The notes below the pieces were generated by a model, which made no database searches, had not been told where the DNA came from, and saw only the letters and a program-made list of their open reading frames with translations. Source: Hoplostethus atlanticus (taxonomy: Eukaryota > Chordata > Actinopteri > Trachichthyiformes > Trachichthyidae). Taken from it: a DNA stretch of 64,000 bases. Location: contig JAXDDX010000059.1 of the NCBI GenBank assembly GCA_034670405.1, forward strand, positions 1,893,501-1,957,500. The letters are read 5' to 3'. This document shows, piece by piece, positions 10,307-24,600 of the stretch (position 1 is its first letter; the number at the start of each line of letters is the position of its first letter). The position numbers and the translations under genes are program-made.

Positions 10307-11033
10307 ATGGAGGCCCCTCCTGTTACTGTAATGCCTGTCACTGGGGGTACAATCAACATGATGGAGTATCTGTTGCAAGGTACGTCAGAAATGTCTACAA
10401 AGAAAATAAAGAAGATGAATCGTCTCAGTAGACTACATGTTCTACACTTTTGTTTCTGTACTCTTTCTCAATTCAGGCAGCGTGTTAGACCAGGCCCTTG
10501 ACAGCCTCCTGCATCGCCTCCGTGGTCTGTGTGACAACATGGAACCTGAGACCTTTATGGACCACGAGCTGGTGTACCTTCTGAAAGGCCAACAAGGCAA
10601 CCCTTTCATTTTGCGTGCCCGCCGTTCCCTCTCCCAACCCACAGCCCCATGGCACCTACGCTACCTAGGCCAACCTGAGGTGGGAGACAAGAGTCGCCAC
10701 GCCCTGGTGCGTAACTGTGTGGATGTAGCTGCCTCGCACAGCCTGCCGGACTTCCTGAATGAGATGGGCTTCCGTATGGACCACGAGTTTGTGGCCAACG
10801 GGCACATATTCCGTAAAGGTGCAATGAAAGTAGTGGTTAGCAAGCTGTCACGCATCCTGGTACCGGGGAATACAGAGAACACAGAGCGTCTGTCACTATC
10901 CTACTTGGTGGAGCTGAGCGTGTTGGCTCCCGCTGGCCAGGATACTATGTCCGAGGACATGCGCAGCTTTGCTGAGCAGCTCAAACCCCTGGTTCACCTG
11001 GAGAAGATCGACCCCAGCAAACAGAGGCATTGA
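10307..11033 (+). CDS. med18: Mediator of RNA polymerase II transcription subunit 18
   Basis: Two coding exons, 10307-10379 and 10477-11033, join in phase 1 to a 209-residue protein; human MED18 is 208. It starts MEAPPVTVMPVTGGTINMME and continues with LLKGQQGNPF, HLRYLGQPE, ALVRNCVDVA, MGFRMDHEF, RILVPGNT, LSYLVELSVLAPAGQD and FAEQLKPLVHLEKIDP, collinear with vertebrate MED18 throughout. MED18 forms the movable jaw of the Mediator head module with MED20 and contacts RNA polymerase II in the nucleus. The start matches the family start and no stop or frame break is seen. It lies about 6 kb upstream of foxo6 on the same strand; both human orthologues map to the short arm of chromosome 1. Confidence 0.97.
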
Positions 11034-11565
11034 ATGACATAATTTAGGGGGTTGAGCTTCCTATGACTATCATGGACAAATTAGACCTCTCTTGTTTGTA
11101 TGTTTTGTTTTTTCCATCAGACTGATTCTAACCTGAGCTAAGCAAATTAGCTGTCTGGGTGCTCAGGCCAATTTTCTCATGATACTTAAAGGCGAAAACA
11201 ATACAACTTTTTTTTCTTTATGACAACAGTGTCATAATGTTTAGGAAGGATTAAAGTCACAATGAAACAGCACTTTGAGAGCATCTTGCTTCCCTGATGT
11301 GGCATATTTACTGTTTTTTATGTACGCCTACTGGTGTACCATGAGATAACCACTAAAGATGCACCGTTTTCCAGGAAGTAAAATTAATGTTTTTTTTTTT
11401 TTTACCTTAACACCCAAAATACAGACTACAAGGTTTTAATGAGACAATGACTATTCCCACACTCATGTATCATGCATAAAGTCCAGTTTATTTTCTAATG
11501 AACTGATATTGCTATTTTTTAATACTGTTTTTAAAACACAAGTTTATTAAAAAAGTTATTTTCTC
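11034..11565 (+). other. med18: med18 3' UTR with candidate polyadenylation signal
   Basis: AT-rich sequence follows the med18 stop codon. An ATTAAA hexamer at 11546-11551 is a plausible polyadenylation signal. The 3' end is inferred, not shown. Confidence 0.4.
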
Positions 11566-14500
11566 AAAGAGGTCCTCTTTCGCATCGATCAGTTGATATT
11601 GGTCATCAGGAGCAGCCAATTCCATTATATCCCACTAGGGGTCTCCCTTGTTCTTTTTATAACTCAGGCTTTCAGGTTCAAGCCAGCTGAACTGCCACCT
11701 CCGATGTCTACACGTGAGCTGTGGTTGCCATGGAAATAATTAGGTGTGAGATCTGCACACACCCCCCTCCTCCTCCCACTCTAATTAGCTTTCTCAATTG
11801 CTTAATGATACATAGACCTGTGAAAGCCTTCCTTTCTTCCCCTCAACAAAAGCATTGATTTTTCCCTCTTCCCCTCTCATTTCTACTGTTAACCCATTAG
11901 TGCCTTTTTCATGGCAACCTGAGCTGGGACTATTACACATGAAAGCACTACAGCTGCCTCAGGTTCTTTACTGTTTGTCCTTAATTCCAAAATGGCCTTT
12001 ACACTAGTGTGTCGTCATTATGGCCAGTCTACTATGGAGACCGAAGTGACTATCTAATGCACATCCTGTCAGTTATGATGATAATGTGTGCAATAAGTCA
12101 TGAGTGCTTCTAATAATACCCCTGCAGGGAGATGCATTTTCAGGGATTGCAATGTAGTGACTGTGTGCATGTCTGAAGGGAGAGCTAGAGGGCAGGTGGC
12201 TGTCTCTACCCATTGACCTACCTGCATATCAAGGCTGATGAGGACAAGCTCGCTGGGGCAGAAAGGTGAGGAGATGACTGTTGCCTCCAACATATGTGCA
12301 CCTTGAAAGCCACCCTTTGTACATTCTGATATACATAATATTTCAATGGGATTGTATTAATAATTGATGCATGTTGTTTTGAAAGCAAATCTGCTCTGTT
12401 CAAATTGAACTTCCCTGAATAGAACAATAAATTGACCGTCAGTGAGACCAGATTATCTGATGGAGACAGTTTTTATGTTCTTCTAACCACCACAAGCTGA
12501 CTTCTGGCCCTTAGGACTGAAGCATGATGTTTCAGCTTTCAGTGAATTATGTATTAGAGGCAGATGCCTCCTTGCCCACGGCTTTATATGTCCAGCATGA
12601 ATACGCTACAGTCTGCTGGCTTTCTTCCACTTAAACTTGTGTTTAGTACAGTACTCTGGTGATGATCTGGACTCCCACTGCACCTCTACTCCATACTGCC
12701 TGGAGAACGGAGGCAGGGCCGGGCTAATCAGTGTCTTGGCATCAGGCCTGCTCAGCTATTGTGGATCTAGACAACCAATGGCTTGCGCAACTGAGTGATT
12801 TACCCCATTGCTGGAGGCCAAGTGATATGCGGCTTCGTTTATTTGAAGAAATGGAGACTGGAGTACCCCCTGAAAACCTGATGAGTATATGAATGTGTTC
12901 TACTGGGGGAGGGTACAGTAAGGTCATCAAAGACTTTGACTTTTCATCTGCGGTATTGATGAAATTCTGTTGAGGCTGTGATCATACAGTAAGTGCTATT
13001 TGCTTTATGCTTGTAAACTGATCCATTACAAACATAGTTTTGACACATCTGTTGTCACGCTTTAAAAAAGCCAATTAGGGATGCCAAAAGTAATGACATC
13101 TGTAGAAGTAGGCTGTACTAGACAGTACAATAGGAGTGTGCTACAGTGGTATGTAGTTATGTGTAGTGTACACACACCTTGATTTGCTGTGCGTTGTTGC
13201 AATGTCACATGGTAGTTGCACCGACCACTCGTCCCCTTTCAATCGTAATCATTAAACTAAACATCTAACTTCATTAGAAAACAATTATCTTTGCTGCACT
13301 TCTGCCAATGGAAGCAGTACCACCTGCTCCTCAAGCCATTTTATCATCTGGGTCTTTAACTGGTAAATATTGGATATATATTAATAAGGCTAAGGCAGAT
13401 AGTGTCAGTTAAACCTGCTTTTGTTGGACCTTTGAAATGGTGGAGAGAGAGAAGCCATTACCTGCATGTGGCTTTACTTTCCATTCCACAACACAGTCTT
13501 AATTAAAACTCTTGGCACCAATTGTCTTTGCTGCCTCCGAACATTATGTTCATACTTGGTGGAGCTGGTGCCAAGATCTGTGCCACAGTAAGCTGGCTCT
13601 TGCCTGGGGCAGGAAGTCTTTAAGTCAGCCTAAATTGGGCCAGTGCCATGGAGGGGTAAAATCCGGCCTCGCCTACTCAGGAACATTCCCGATACTTGGA
13701 TCGGAGCCCTCTCCTTCCTGTGTCATTGGGAGCCCATATGCTTGTTAGAGAGTATGGGTTGTGTGCTGGGAGGGGTAGAGAACCGGAGGGGAGGTGTTTT
13801 CCCAGACAGGCATCGATCTCCCAAGGGTCTTCTTGCGGCTCCTCAACCTTCTCATCCCAATCCCACTGGGGAGAACAAAGTACAGGGATAACTTGCGCAA
13901 CACTATGAGGTTGTCGGGGACATTTCAAGTGTCTGGGCCAAGGGAACGAGGGTGGGCTTTGCCTAATCTGAAGAAGTGGGCAGAAAAATTCCATTCCTTT
14001 CGTTATGTGAATGAAATTCTGGAGTTCTTTTTCAGGGTGCAAACTGACAGACACAAAGCTCTGCCTTGTTGTTGCTGCGGTGCTCTGCCTTGCTTGTGGC
14101 TGGCTGTAGTGATTGCTGTTGTGCAGAACACGCTGTTCCGGGATCAGCCACAGAGAGCCTGAAGCCAGCCCTGCTGCCTCTGGAATGTCTGGTATGGGGA
14201 CAGCGTAGCAGTCGGCCTGGAGGGGCCCAAACACATAGACCGACAGAAAGGAGGAAGGCCATGGCAGCAAGAGTCAAGAGTCTGTTTGTCTGTCTCTTCC
14301 AACTGCTGAGATGAGGTTGTGCCGTGAGCCTCTGGATTGGCTCAGCGGTCTCCTTATTTACAACTACGTTTTCTTTCTCTATGCAAGACACATTATGTAA
14401 TGTCAAATGTTGTCAAAGCTAAGGCACTTGGGATTGTTATTTTCATTCTCCCCACTCGTATGTTGAAATGAAAGACACTCGACTTGAGTAGATACAAATG

Positions 14501-17213
14501 AACATTAATTTGGCCCTTAAAATAAAAGCGCAGAGACACTATGAGCAACCACCACAACCATCGCCCAGTGTTAGTGGCGTTACTGGCCATCTACGTCTTG
14601 TCTGTGTCTTTGTCCGGGGTTTGATTCTGAGTCTCTCCACATCTGAAGGTGTCTGGGTGATTGTGAAAACATGAGGAATCTATTCCCATAAAGCATGTTC
14701 ATATGCCCAATCCTTTTTTAGGAACTACACAGACTTGACTTTTGACAGAAACAAAACAGCCATTAGCAGCAGGGTATTTTTGCCCTGTGATTACATTTAG
14801 TCATTCTATGACACACTATGACACATCTTCCCACATTTAAATGCATGGGCTATCTTTGACACAAATTTCCTAACATGGCTCTCGACATCACTCACGTCTG
14901 AGTGCACACAGTAGCCATGTTGTGCAACATTTAAGTGGCTTCAGTCGGTGTACACGGCACAGAGGGTGTGGTCCTCTAGACAATTTCAGCCACCGTACTG
15001 CATACGAGGTTGTTTTGGTGAGTGTCTGGTTATGAACGGTGTATGTGTCACTCAAAAGATATGAGGGTGTGTTATTTTTGAAGTGCGTACACAGTCTGAA
15101 CCATAACGTAACTGTATTGCCCCAGAATACCTTGTGTGACCAAAATCCTCACCTATGATGAGTTAATGTTGTATTCCAGACTAGGAGAATAAGGCCCTCA
15201 TTTTGAGTGACAATTCAATATTCAGCTGTTGTATAGTGGGACTGTAATGCAGTCACATGCTATAAGAGGTCATACCGATTACTCACAGGCTGTTAAAATG
15301 TTTGTGTGGTTATATGTTCTTACATAATTGTAACTAGGTTGGAGGGGGGGGGTTGTGACCTGGGGCACCGCTTAAATCCGTGGAGTGACTGTATCTGAAC
15401 CATCACTATCAAAGTGCCAGGTGTTTAACTGGATACATGTGAACCACAGAATTGCTGAAAAATAGTATGCCAGCTCAGCAAATCCTCCGTCTATGAATAA
15501 AGGTTAAAGGGTTAGGTACAGCACCACCAACCCAAACTTCCAGAGAAAATCGCCCAAATTTTTCCGGGACATGGCAGCCAATGGCATTAGAGCACCTGGG
15601 CTTGTGCGCCCGCCCAGCTGTCAATTTTGGCGCGGGGTGGGGGGGTGGGGGTGGAATCCCCTCGGTCAATGTGGCAGTCGGAGGAATTACGCACATGGGT
15701 CAGACAGGGTCTGTGTCTGCCAGGCTAACACCCCTCCACAACAGCTTCTCTGCTCTTTGGCGTTGAGGCTTGCCAAATGCATTTGAGAAGATAATGTGCA
15801 AGTGTGTTATTTTTTCCCTCACTTTGATTGGAGTGGAGCAGACATGATTGTCATCACAGGCATCTGAAAAGACCCATTTCACCTCACTCCTCTCGGATTA
15901 AAATCTGGGGTTACCTAATCTCTCTTAATCTGAACTAAATCTGTCTAATCGTGATAGACAATTACACTCACTGATTTATACGTATTATCACCAGAGGTGA
16001 AACCGCTTGCGCACCGTGACGTGTCCCTGTAGGGGAGACAGATCAATCAGCATATTTGTTGGAATACAACCGTCCTCGAAATTATGCAGGAATAGACTCT
16101 TATAGTTTTCAGATTATCTGTATTGTCATACTTGGATGAGGAGACTGGCACACAAAAACCCAGCAGCGTGTGATGGTCCGCCAGAAAGATCATTACACAG
16201 AGTTTTGATTAAAAATTTGGATTTTGCTTCCCATTTCATAATGGAGAAGATGGAGCGAGAGAGAGAGAGAGAGAGAGAGTTCGGGATTTCGCTGTAATCA
16301 TGTTGGGAGAGTATTGATTTCGTGAGCGCACTCCAATTGGCAGCATCTCCACTACAGCGCCGGCGCGTCATCCTCGGTTCACATCGACGGAACGAGTTGT
16401 AAGCAAATGAGAACATGTGTGGGATCTGAGAGTGAGAAAAGGCAGGGGAGACAGTGGAGCAGGAGGACGTGTGATAAAAGCCAATTTTATCAACGTGAAA
16501 AGTGGATAAGAGATGTGATTGCTGGACTATTTTTTTCCTTATTTTTCGGACTGGGATTTTATCGATTCGTCACATGCGCACGCCTCTTCTTTATAATTGC
16601 AGACAGTTGGGTGCTGTTCAGACTGAATGGACTTGAATGTGCCAGTGCCAGCTTAATCCGTGTAGACTGGAAGATTTAATAATTCACGGTAATCACGCAT
16701 TATCGCCTCAGTGGATGCTCTCTACACAGCCTTGCTGATTTTTTCCCTTTCCCATTTCCCTGTTGTCTTCTGGAGGAATGTATCGACGACTGCTTAGAAA
16801 TATGCTCCTTGTCTGAAATATCATCTGTTGCTGCAACTGGATTGAAAAGCCCCTATGACTAACACTGACATGCATTTGGGGCTGACTGTCTGGAGGTGAT
16901 GTAGACTATCAAATACTCAGCATTTGAATCATTATCGGACATTTTACTCCAGGTAAAATGGACGAAAGATTATTATTACTTTTATTACTTCTCTTATCTT
17001 TACACGCGAGGTTGTGATTCTGCTTGCATTCAACATGCTCCATCTACACAACCCGCTTCTCCGTTGAATTGTTACTTACTGAATCAGACTATAGGCTTAA
17101 TACCCCTGTTACGAGGCGGATTTCAGCGTGAAGTGGTACTGAATACTGTGCGGGAATCGTGGAGGTTGTTTTTCCCCCTCTCTCCAATTTATTCCATCTC
17201 AACTGAAGGGTAA
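11566..17213. other. Intergenic DNA and foxo6 5' flank
   Basis: No supported gene. Open frames here (for example around 13.5-14.3 kb) match no family I recognise and lack splice or codon signals. A (GA)n run lies at about 16254-16279. The last about 800 bp before 17214 are presumably foxo6 promoter and 5' UTR. A CCAG|GTAAAA donor-like site near 16953 and a pyrimidine-rich AAG acceptor-like site at about 17208 could bound a 5' UTR intron, but this is weak. Confidence 0.4.
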
Positions 17214-17708
17214 ATGTTGATGATGGAGGACGACGAATTAGAGGCTCACCAGGTTGATATTGATTCGGATTTCGAGCCGCAAAGTCGGCCTCGCTCATGC
17301 ACCTGGCCAATGCCTTGCCCGGATGATTTCTCCGGTGGACATGAGGTCAGTGCGGGTCTGCCGCTGGCCAAGATCAAGGTGGAACCGGAGGACATCCCGG
17401 CTTGCAGAGCGGGGCTGGTGGGTGGGACGCCGGGAGAACTGAAGCACCCAGCCGGCGCCCCGGCACCCACAGGCGCGACGCACCCATGCTTGGCTGGCGC
17501 GGCGCTCGATGTGACCGGACAGTTGCGCAAAGCCAAATCCTCACGGCGGAACGCGTGGGGCAACCAGTCCTACGCGGATCTCATCACCCGGGCCATTGAG
17601 AGCACCCTCGAAAAGAGACTCACGCTGTCACAGATATACGACTGGATGGTCCGTTATGTGCCCTATTTCAAGGATAAGGGCGACAGTAATAGCTCAGCTG
17701 GATGGAAG
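17214..17708 (+). CDS. foxo6: Forkhead box O6, coding exon 1
   Basis: The 165 codons end GWK at a GTAAGG donor, the conserved FOXO intron inside the forkhead domain. The N-terminus contains [13 protein letters not shown], where Thr30 is the first AKT site of FOXO proteins. IKVE at residues 54-57 is a SUMO-acceptor-type motif. [20 protein letters not shown] (105-124) and [20 protein letters not shown] (136-155) begin the forkhead DNA-binding domain; [11 protein letters not shown] matches FOXO6 rather than FOXO1/3. FOXO6 is an insulin/AKT-controlled nuclear transcription factor. The first ATG is at 17214; ATGs at 17220 and 17223 follow at once, so the true start could be a few codons later. Fish have foxo6a and foxo6b; I cannot say which this is. 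Confidence 0.93.
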
Positions 17709-20700
17709 GTAAGGCGAATGCGAGTCGTGAAAAACACAGGACCCGGTATGAAGGGGATATGACGTATTAATCACACAAAGTATCTTGTCATAAGATTGAG
17801 TGTCTTTTCTATTCACTAAGCTATTATTATTCTTTCACCCCTCATGGCATACGCATGTCACCACGGGATTCGGTGTGAGTTACGCATGAATAGTGCTATA
17901 CGCTATCTTGTCTTAGTTCATTACTGTCTTCAGTCATTCTAATAGATCATTGGTGGCAGGATGTAATAGACTGGAGTAGTGGCACTTGCCTCGCTCATCC
18001 CAGCTGCAGAGTAGAGCCACACAGCTTCATGATAGGCAACCGCCTCCGTTCAAATGCATGGAAGCCCATGGCCAGGAGGACGCATGGCAACAAAATGGTT
18101 TTCATGGTTTCTTTCTATGTCTGTTCCAACATGTGGCAGATGAATAGAAGGAGGTGTTCCGTCCATTTTCATGCAAATAGCCATTGCATATTCTACTTAT
18201 CTCTTTCAAACAAATGCAAGAATCACCAGAGGGACACTTGTGGCTGGTCACAGGTCAGCTGTCCACAATGTAAATATTCAGTTGGGGGTTCTCAACTGAC
18301 CACACTCCACCACCACTGCCTGTCTGGCTGTGAGCCTAGAGTAACCTCTTGGACGTCTGCCCATGTTATCAGCCTCTCCTCTCCTACTCATCTTGTTCCT
18401 ATTCATTATGAGCATCTCAGGACAGGGAAATCAGCAAGGCAGCAGTGCTTGTCTTGATCTTGCACCTCTCCAAGATGAGACTTTGAATGCCAGACAGCAT
18501 CGAGGGATGCTAAGTTTACACCTGAAAAGCCCTTTCACTGCTGTGGCACTGTCTGAGAAGCCAGAGGGCTAGAGACGGTGTGAAAGGCCTTTGTGAATGC
18601 ATTTTCAGTCTCCATAATTTTGCTCTAGACTGTCAAGGTTTTTCCAAATCCACAATTCCTGGATAACATATTACATCACATCTGGGGTTGTTGGTTCTCT
18701 TCACATTGGACAGTCACATATCTTTTCCAATCAGGCAATCAAATACTCATTTTATCTCATTAAATATTTACAGGAAGAAATATTGAAACTGCTATAATGT
18801 GAACCTGAGTGAGCAGTGTCACATGATTCCCACTCATCAGCCCAAATGGCAGCAGGCCTATCTAGGCGTGTCATTCACTTCCTAAAATAATGCTCTCCAT
18901 AATCAGAAACCACAGTAGTGGCACAGTAATGTGTCCTTACTGTATGTGGTGTGAGAGAGATTGCAGCCTGTTCCCCAACATACATTCATATTTACTTCCT
19001 TCTGTGGAATTTTTGGCAACACTTGTTGTTTTCAGCGTTTGCATGAAGCAAGCCCTGTAACGGGTTAAAGTCGAGTCCCCTCTGCTGCCCCCAGCCTTAA
19101 TCACAAGCACCTGACTTGACTCCTTAAGTTCGTTTCATTAAATTGAACTCTGCTTAGATGTGTCTACAGGTAGACTTTGTTTCATTATCCCTGTTCTTGC
19201 ACTAACACCGATAGCTAACAGTTCAGCCACAGGCCCACTTTATCTTTAGCACCAATGTCCCAGTCTGCTATTTACAAAACTGCAAATTAGGGGGTTTGAC
19301 AGTGGAAGTCTGAGGTCTGGGGTTATTTCAGGCCATAGGCGAGACAGGGGGCCCATTCCAGGTAATGACGGGGGATTAGGTACATCGTTTAAAGCAGGCA
19401 GCCATAATATCAGTAATAGAGCTGACCTGGTTTCAGTCAAAGACAGAGTGGTGATGTAAACATACACTTAGAAGTCACGTACAGCTCACAGTCAGGAACG
19501 CTCATACGGCAGGTGGGCATGTGTACACTCAACAGCATAGGTGTATGTGTATCCTTTCTGATGTAACTACCCATCGGCAGGAAAGAACAACATGTTCAAC
19601 TCACCTTTTAGTGAACTTGCCAAATGAGCACTGTTTAATGAACCCCTGTGAGGGTTAATTCAGATGCCAATGTCTTCATCAAGAGTACAGCGGAAGGTCC
19701 ATGAATCTTTCTTTCTTGCATATTATGGCATGACAGTTTTTGTGCAGCATTACAGGGGATTTACGTTCAAATGCTTTCATTATGATGCATTAAATAGAAA
19801 AGGTGCAGACATCACCCTTTGGAAATGATCTGTTTTAGGAGAGATTTAATACCAGGACTGTTTGTAATGTGAGCCTGAAGCACAGTCAGCCTGTAAGACC
19901 AAGTTGGACAAGGTCAGTTGAGTTCCACCAATCATCATGAACTATCAAACCACACATTAAAATTCACTCCACCAACCCATATCGTACCAAACAGATGCTC
20001 TCGTACATGTAATTTTACAATCATATCAGGCAATTATATTTGATAACAGCACTATTATTTGTGAGCTGGAAAAGATTGCTTGCATCACCCACTACAATCA
20101 ATCCCACTACAACTCAATCAATAATATCATGCCGCAATGCATTTCGATGCAAAACAGTCTGCTTTTTTGCATTGCTTTTTCTGTCGCGGGAGGGAAAGGA
20201 AAAAAATAACGATAAAGGATGCAAAATTGTTGGTAAGCCGCTGATGAAATAAAGTGAAATGGTATGGCTTGGCAGTTTGTGTGTGTGTGTGTGTGGGGGG
20301 GGGAGTGGGATGGTTGGGATGGTTGGACAACAGAAAGCAAAAGACCAGCTATAGATGGTTTATCAAAACTGGCCTGTATGTGGTGGTTCTGGGATAATCT
20401 CTAAAAGCAGATAGTGTATGGTATATTAAGCCGCCAGCACTCCTATTGGCAAGGCTGTGATTCTGGCTCGATGGTGGGTGTTAGACAGCCGATACTCCTA
20501 GACCGTACCAATAAGCGCCTATATATACTTACCTGATGGCTTCTGACTTCTAGGAAGGCTGCAGTGTGTTTGAGGTCACGACTTCTGAATCACGCACTTA
20601 CTGGAGGGAGGCTACGTGGAATCGTGCTTGTAAACCCTCTGACGCTTTCCACCGGGGGTATAGAAATACGATACCTGCAGGCTGTGGGATTTAAATTAAG

Positions 20701-20810
20701 GATTCATTATGAAACCCTTTGTGCATACAGTACGTGCGTGTGTTTGTATGATGTATAGGTAATTATATTTAAGTGCAGGCATCCAAGGGTGCCTATACAT
20801 GCATATTTGT

Positions 20811-20845
<35 letters not shown>

Positions 20846-21570
20846 TGTACAGTCCTGCGTGCGTGGGAGAAGCACATGTCAATTGCAACAAAGCGTCAGG
20901 GTGGGTAGTGGTGTGTGTCTTTGTGGGGGCTAGTGCAGGGGTAGGGGCTGTCTACTTCTATAGGCATGTGTGTTCGGGCCCACTGATTGGTCTGACAGCA
21001 TGTCACTGCAGAGAATGGTGCGCAGTCTAGCTGTTGACTCCCTAATGCCTCTAATGGTGGGGTTTTAAGGGGCCTTGGTGTGGGGATGGCCCCGTAGGCG
21101 CTCAGAACTTCATTTGCTTCAAGGAGGTTGGAGAATGCCTTTGTTATGGGCCAGGGATTACTATATTATGTGACTGGGTAGTTATGGGTTGCAAACATAA
21201 GTCATTTAGAGATTCCTCTGTGTGTCTGTAAGATAGTGTATGTGCGTACAATTGCAAGTACAGTGCATCAGTGTTGGATTTTGTGTGTTTGTGCCTGCCT
21301 GCATGTGCAGCATTATTCCCGTGTGTGTCTGTGTGTATTTCTGTCTGTGTGTTTGTTGTACAGGGCCTCTGCCGGGGCTTGGGGCAGCCAGATGCCAGGG
21401 GATTGTGCGGCAGGTCGGCGTGGGTGCCAGGCAGTCAGTCAGACGCTCTAATCCAAAGTGACTAGGCTGTTATTTATAACGTGTCTTTAGGTAGCGGTCT
21501 GCACAGGGCCAGCAGGGCAAAGGGTGAGGAGGCTCCCCTCTTGACAGAAATCAGCCAAATCAGAAAGATG

Positions 21571-21608
<38 letters not shown>
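21571..21608. repeat. (GA)n microsatellite
   Basis: An uninterrupted GA run with a GC interruption near its right end, inside foxo6 intron 1. Confidence 0.9.
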
Positions 21609-21615
<7 letters not shown>

Positions 21616-24600
21616 CTATTAGAGAAGAAGCTAAGACAGAGATCAGCAGAAGCAAGCCTGACTCCGGGGCAAAGCCAAAGTAGGGGAGAGAGAGAGAGAG
21701 ACAGTGAAAAGGAGAGACAGTGTAAGTGAGAAAATTAAGATGTAAGACGAAGAGAAAGAAAGATGTTTCAGTAGTTGTAGGTTTATCATCTTATCTTCTG
21801 TAAAGGAACATAACCCCCGTCTCCACAGTCAGTCGAATTTATAACGGGGCTGGATCATATCACGTTATCTAATTGATTTATAGGTAAAGAGACAGACAGA
21901 CCGTAATCCTGTCACTATGCACGGCTCCAGCAGCTGCAATTGAGAGACACTTGGCAAATATGAGGGATATGAATGTCAAATGTGCATTAGAGTGTGTGTT
22001 TGACAGAAGCTTAGCATGGAGTGGAGAGACTTGAAACTTTCAGTGTGTATAGGAATGTGTGCACGTGTAGTTGTATATATTTGTGTGTGTGCGTGCGTGC
22101 ATGCATGTGTCGCTTGATGATGGGTGGGGAGTCTGGAGAGACTGGAGGCTATCCTAAACTTCAGCTGATTCATATTTTATCTTCTCTCTTGGCTCAGGGG
22201 AGCAGGGTAATTTGAGAGCGAGACAGGCACACACACACACACACACACGCTCACACACTTTCAAGCATATGATGCACGCCGGACAGATTTATGGCGTAGG
22301 ATTAGGAGCACCTTACATCTCCCCTTGGCTCCTGCAGCCAGAGCCAGGTTTTGTTCAGGCAGTATATTCCAGTTGAGCCGGGTATCTGATGCCAAGGAGC
22401 CTGTTCCCGCTGCCGTTCCCCAGCAGCCTCCAGGCGGCCATGGCAGTTCGTTTCTCACCGAAATGATTAATGTACATGCAAATTACCAAAGCATGGGCAC
22501 GCATTCAAATATGGGAGACAGCGATCAGGAGACAGTAATATGAAAAACAATATAATTTTGCCTTTGATATTACTTCGCTCTCTCTTATCGTTGCATCTCG
22601 CAGACATCCACACTATCTACTCTCTCTCTCTCTCTCTCGCTCTCGCTCACTTTCTCTTTCTCTCCCATACATTAGACATTCTACACATTCTTTCTGTCTC
22701 AGTGGTTTTTGGCGGGAGGGCCAATGGAGGTGAGGAGTCCTTCTCAAGGGAGCTGTGGCGTCAGGATTTTGAGCTTTAGCAGTCTCCTGCCAGTAATCTA
22801 GACTGCCTTAAGCAGCATGCCTCCCCTTATCTCAAAAGAAATCTCATCTCTCACATTATCTCAGAGATAATAGGATAACAATGCTGGCTTTTTCCCAGCT
22901 CGACTCCTCCTTGGCTACCGGGTCTTTTGGAGCAGAATACGAGGGGATGAGAGCGTCAAGTTCCCAATTCGACGGGGTCGAACTAATTTGGATGTTCTTC
23001 TCAGCTGAACTGTACTTCAGCTGTTGAAGCATTTCTTACCAAGCCTATTACCCGTGGCTCTGCCTTTTACCGCCGTGTGGTGACATTTTTCAGAATATTC
23101 AGAAAATAAATACTCTCCTCAGTTCAGTTTTTCCTATAATGAAGGAGCATAGTGAAGCGTAGTGCAATTCTCATTCTTTTCCCATTGCAACTATTTAGGG
23201 TGATGGTTTCAAATATTCCCTTGGACACACACACACACACACACAAAACGCACTTGTGCCTCCCCAAACCACCCATGGAGGAACACTCTGTTCTTGGGTG
23301 GGGTGAGCCATTTCTGGAAGAGGAGGGGGCCTACTGAGAGTGAAAGTGACTTTCTATGGTGTTGTTTTGCTGTCTGATTTATTTTGAAACCTGTCTGACT
23401 TTTGAGGATTGGCTCGTTTTGGGAGGTGTGGCTGTTTTTAATAAGTGTCCGCCGACTTTTGGCGAAACCCGTTACAGCTGCAGGGACAGAACTTGGTGTG
23501 TTTCTCTCAGTCTTTATAAGTTTGGTGTCATGGGGGATGTGATGGGAGGAGGACGGCTTTCGGTGTTACACCAGTGCTGTATCGCTAGAACATGTCTTTT
23601 TATTTCCAGGAAAAAAGGTTATGAAGTAGGGGAGAGAGGAACAGAGTGAGGTCTTCCTTTGGGTGAGTCTATACATTGTGCTAGTGCATCTACACGTTCT
23701 ACATTCAATAAAATGGGAGATGGAGCTGATGGAGTTCCAGCTACAGTGATGCTCTATTGACTCCAGTAAAAACAGCATGTGGTTTTTCCCTGTGACTTCA
23801 GTGTTTTAGCCCAACTAATAAGACCATTTGGTCTAATTGTGAGGGTTTGTGTAAATCAGAATAGAGGCGGGGCTCACCGAGCTCAGTGGAGTATGTGAGG
23901 TGAGATCATGTCAAGATAACTAATATTATTCCAAGAAAAATAATGGATTTCACCTTGTTAACAGAAACTTTGGACAAAATGACTAATAACCATTCAATTA
24001 TTAACAATCCAATAAATCACAGAAATGCAATATCTCAGTATACCTTTCAATGTTTCCATAATGTGTTGAAGTAATTTCCAATTGTTATACATAGATCAGT
24101 AGAATATAGGCTGAAGGGACGTGATTCAAATAGCAAGTGAAATATTTGGCATTGAAGCGTCTTATTCTAACACAGAGAAAAGCCTGTTTCTGTTCTGATC
24201 GCAGTGGATGAAGTCGCGTGTCACATTGGACAAGCTATTTTTGTTGTTTATACTACAAATGTCGCAAATGGCTCGGTATTTTCACTCCAGCGTGTGAATA
24301 AAACGTGTGTGTGTGTGTGTGAGTGAGCCTTTGTGGTGCTAGAATTTTCTGCCTGCGTATGTAGCAGCATGCTTGTTGCTTGTCTGTATCTGTGTGCATA
24401 ATATGTGATTGTAGTCGGTGTGTGTGTGTGTGTGTGAGTGTTTCTGAGTATAGTATGTGTGTTTCTCTCCCTTTTCCCTGTACGAGTGTGTGTGTGTGTG
24501 TGTGTGTGTGAGTGTGTGTTGGGGGGTTGATGGGCTCAGTGGGAGCCCGGGTCCTGGGGGAACAGCTCTCGTTAATAATTCAGACGAGGCTCATTATCAA

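Noticed and set aside
13677-14270. 197-codon minus-strand frame between med18 and foxo6
   Set aside because: No recognisable domain. It overlaps several equally long frames on the other strand and has no promoter or splice support.
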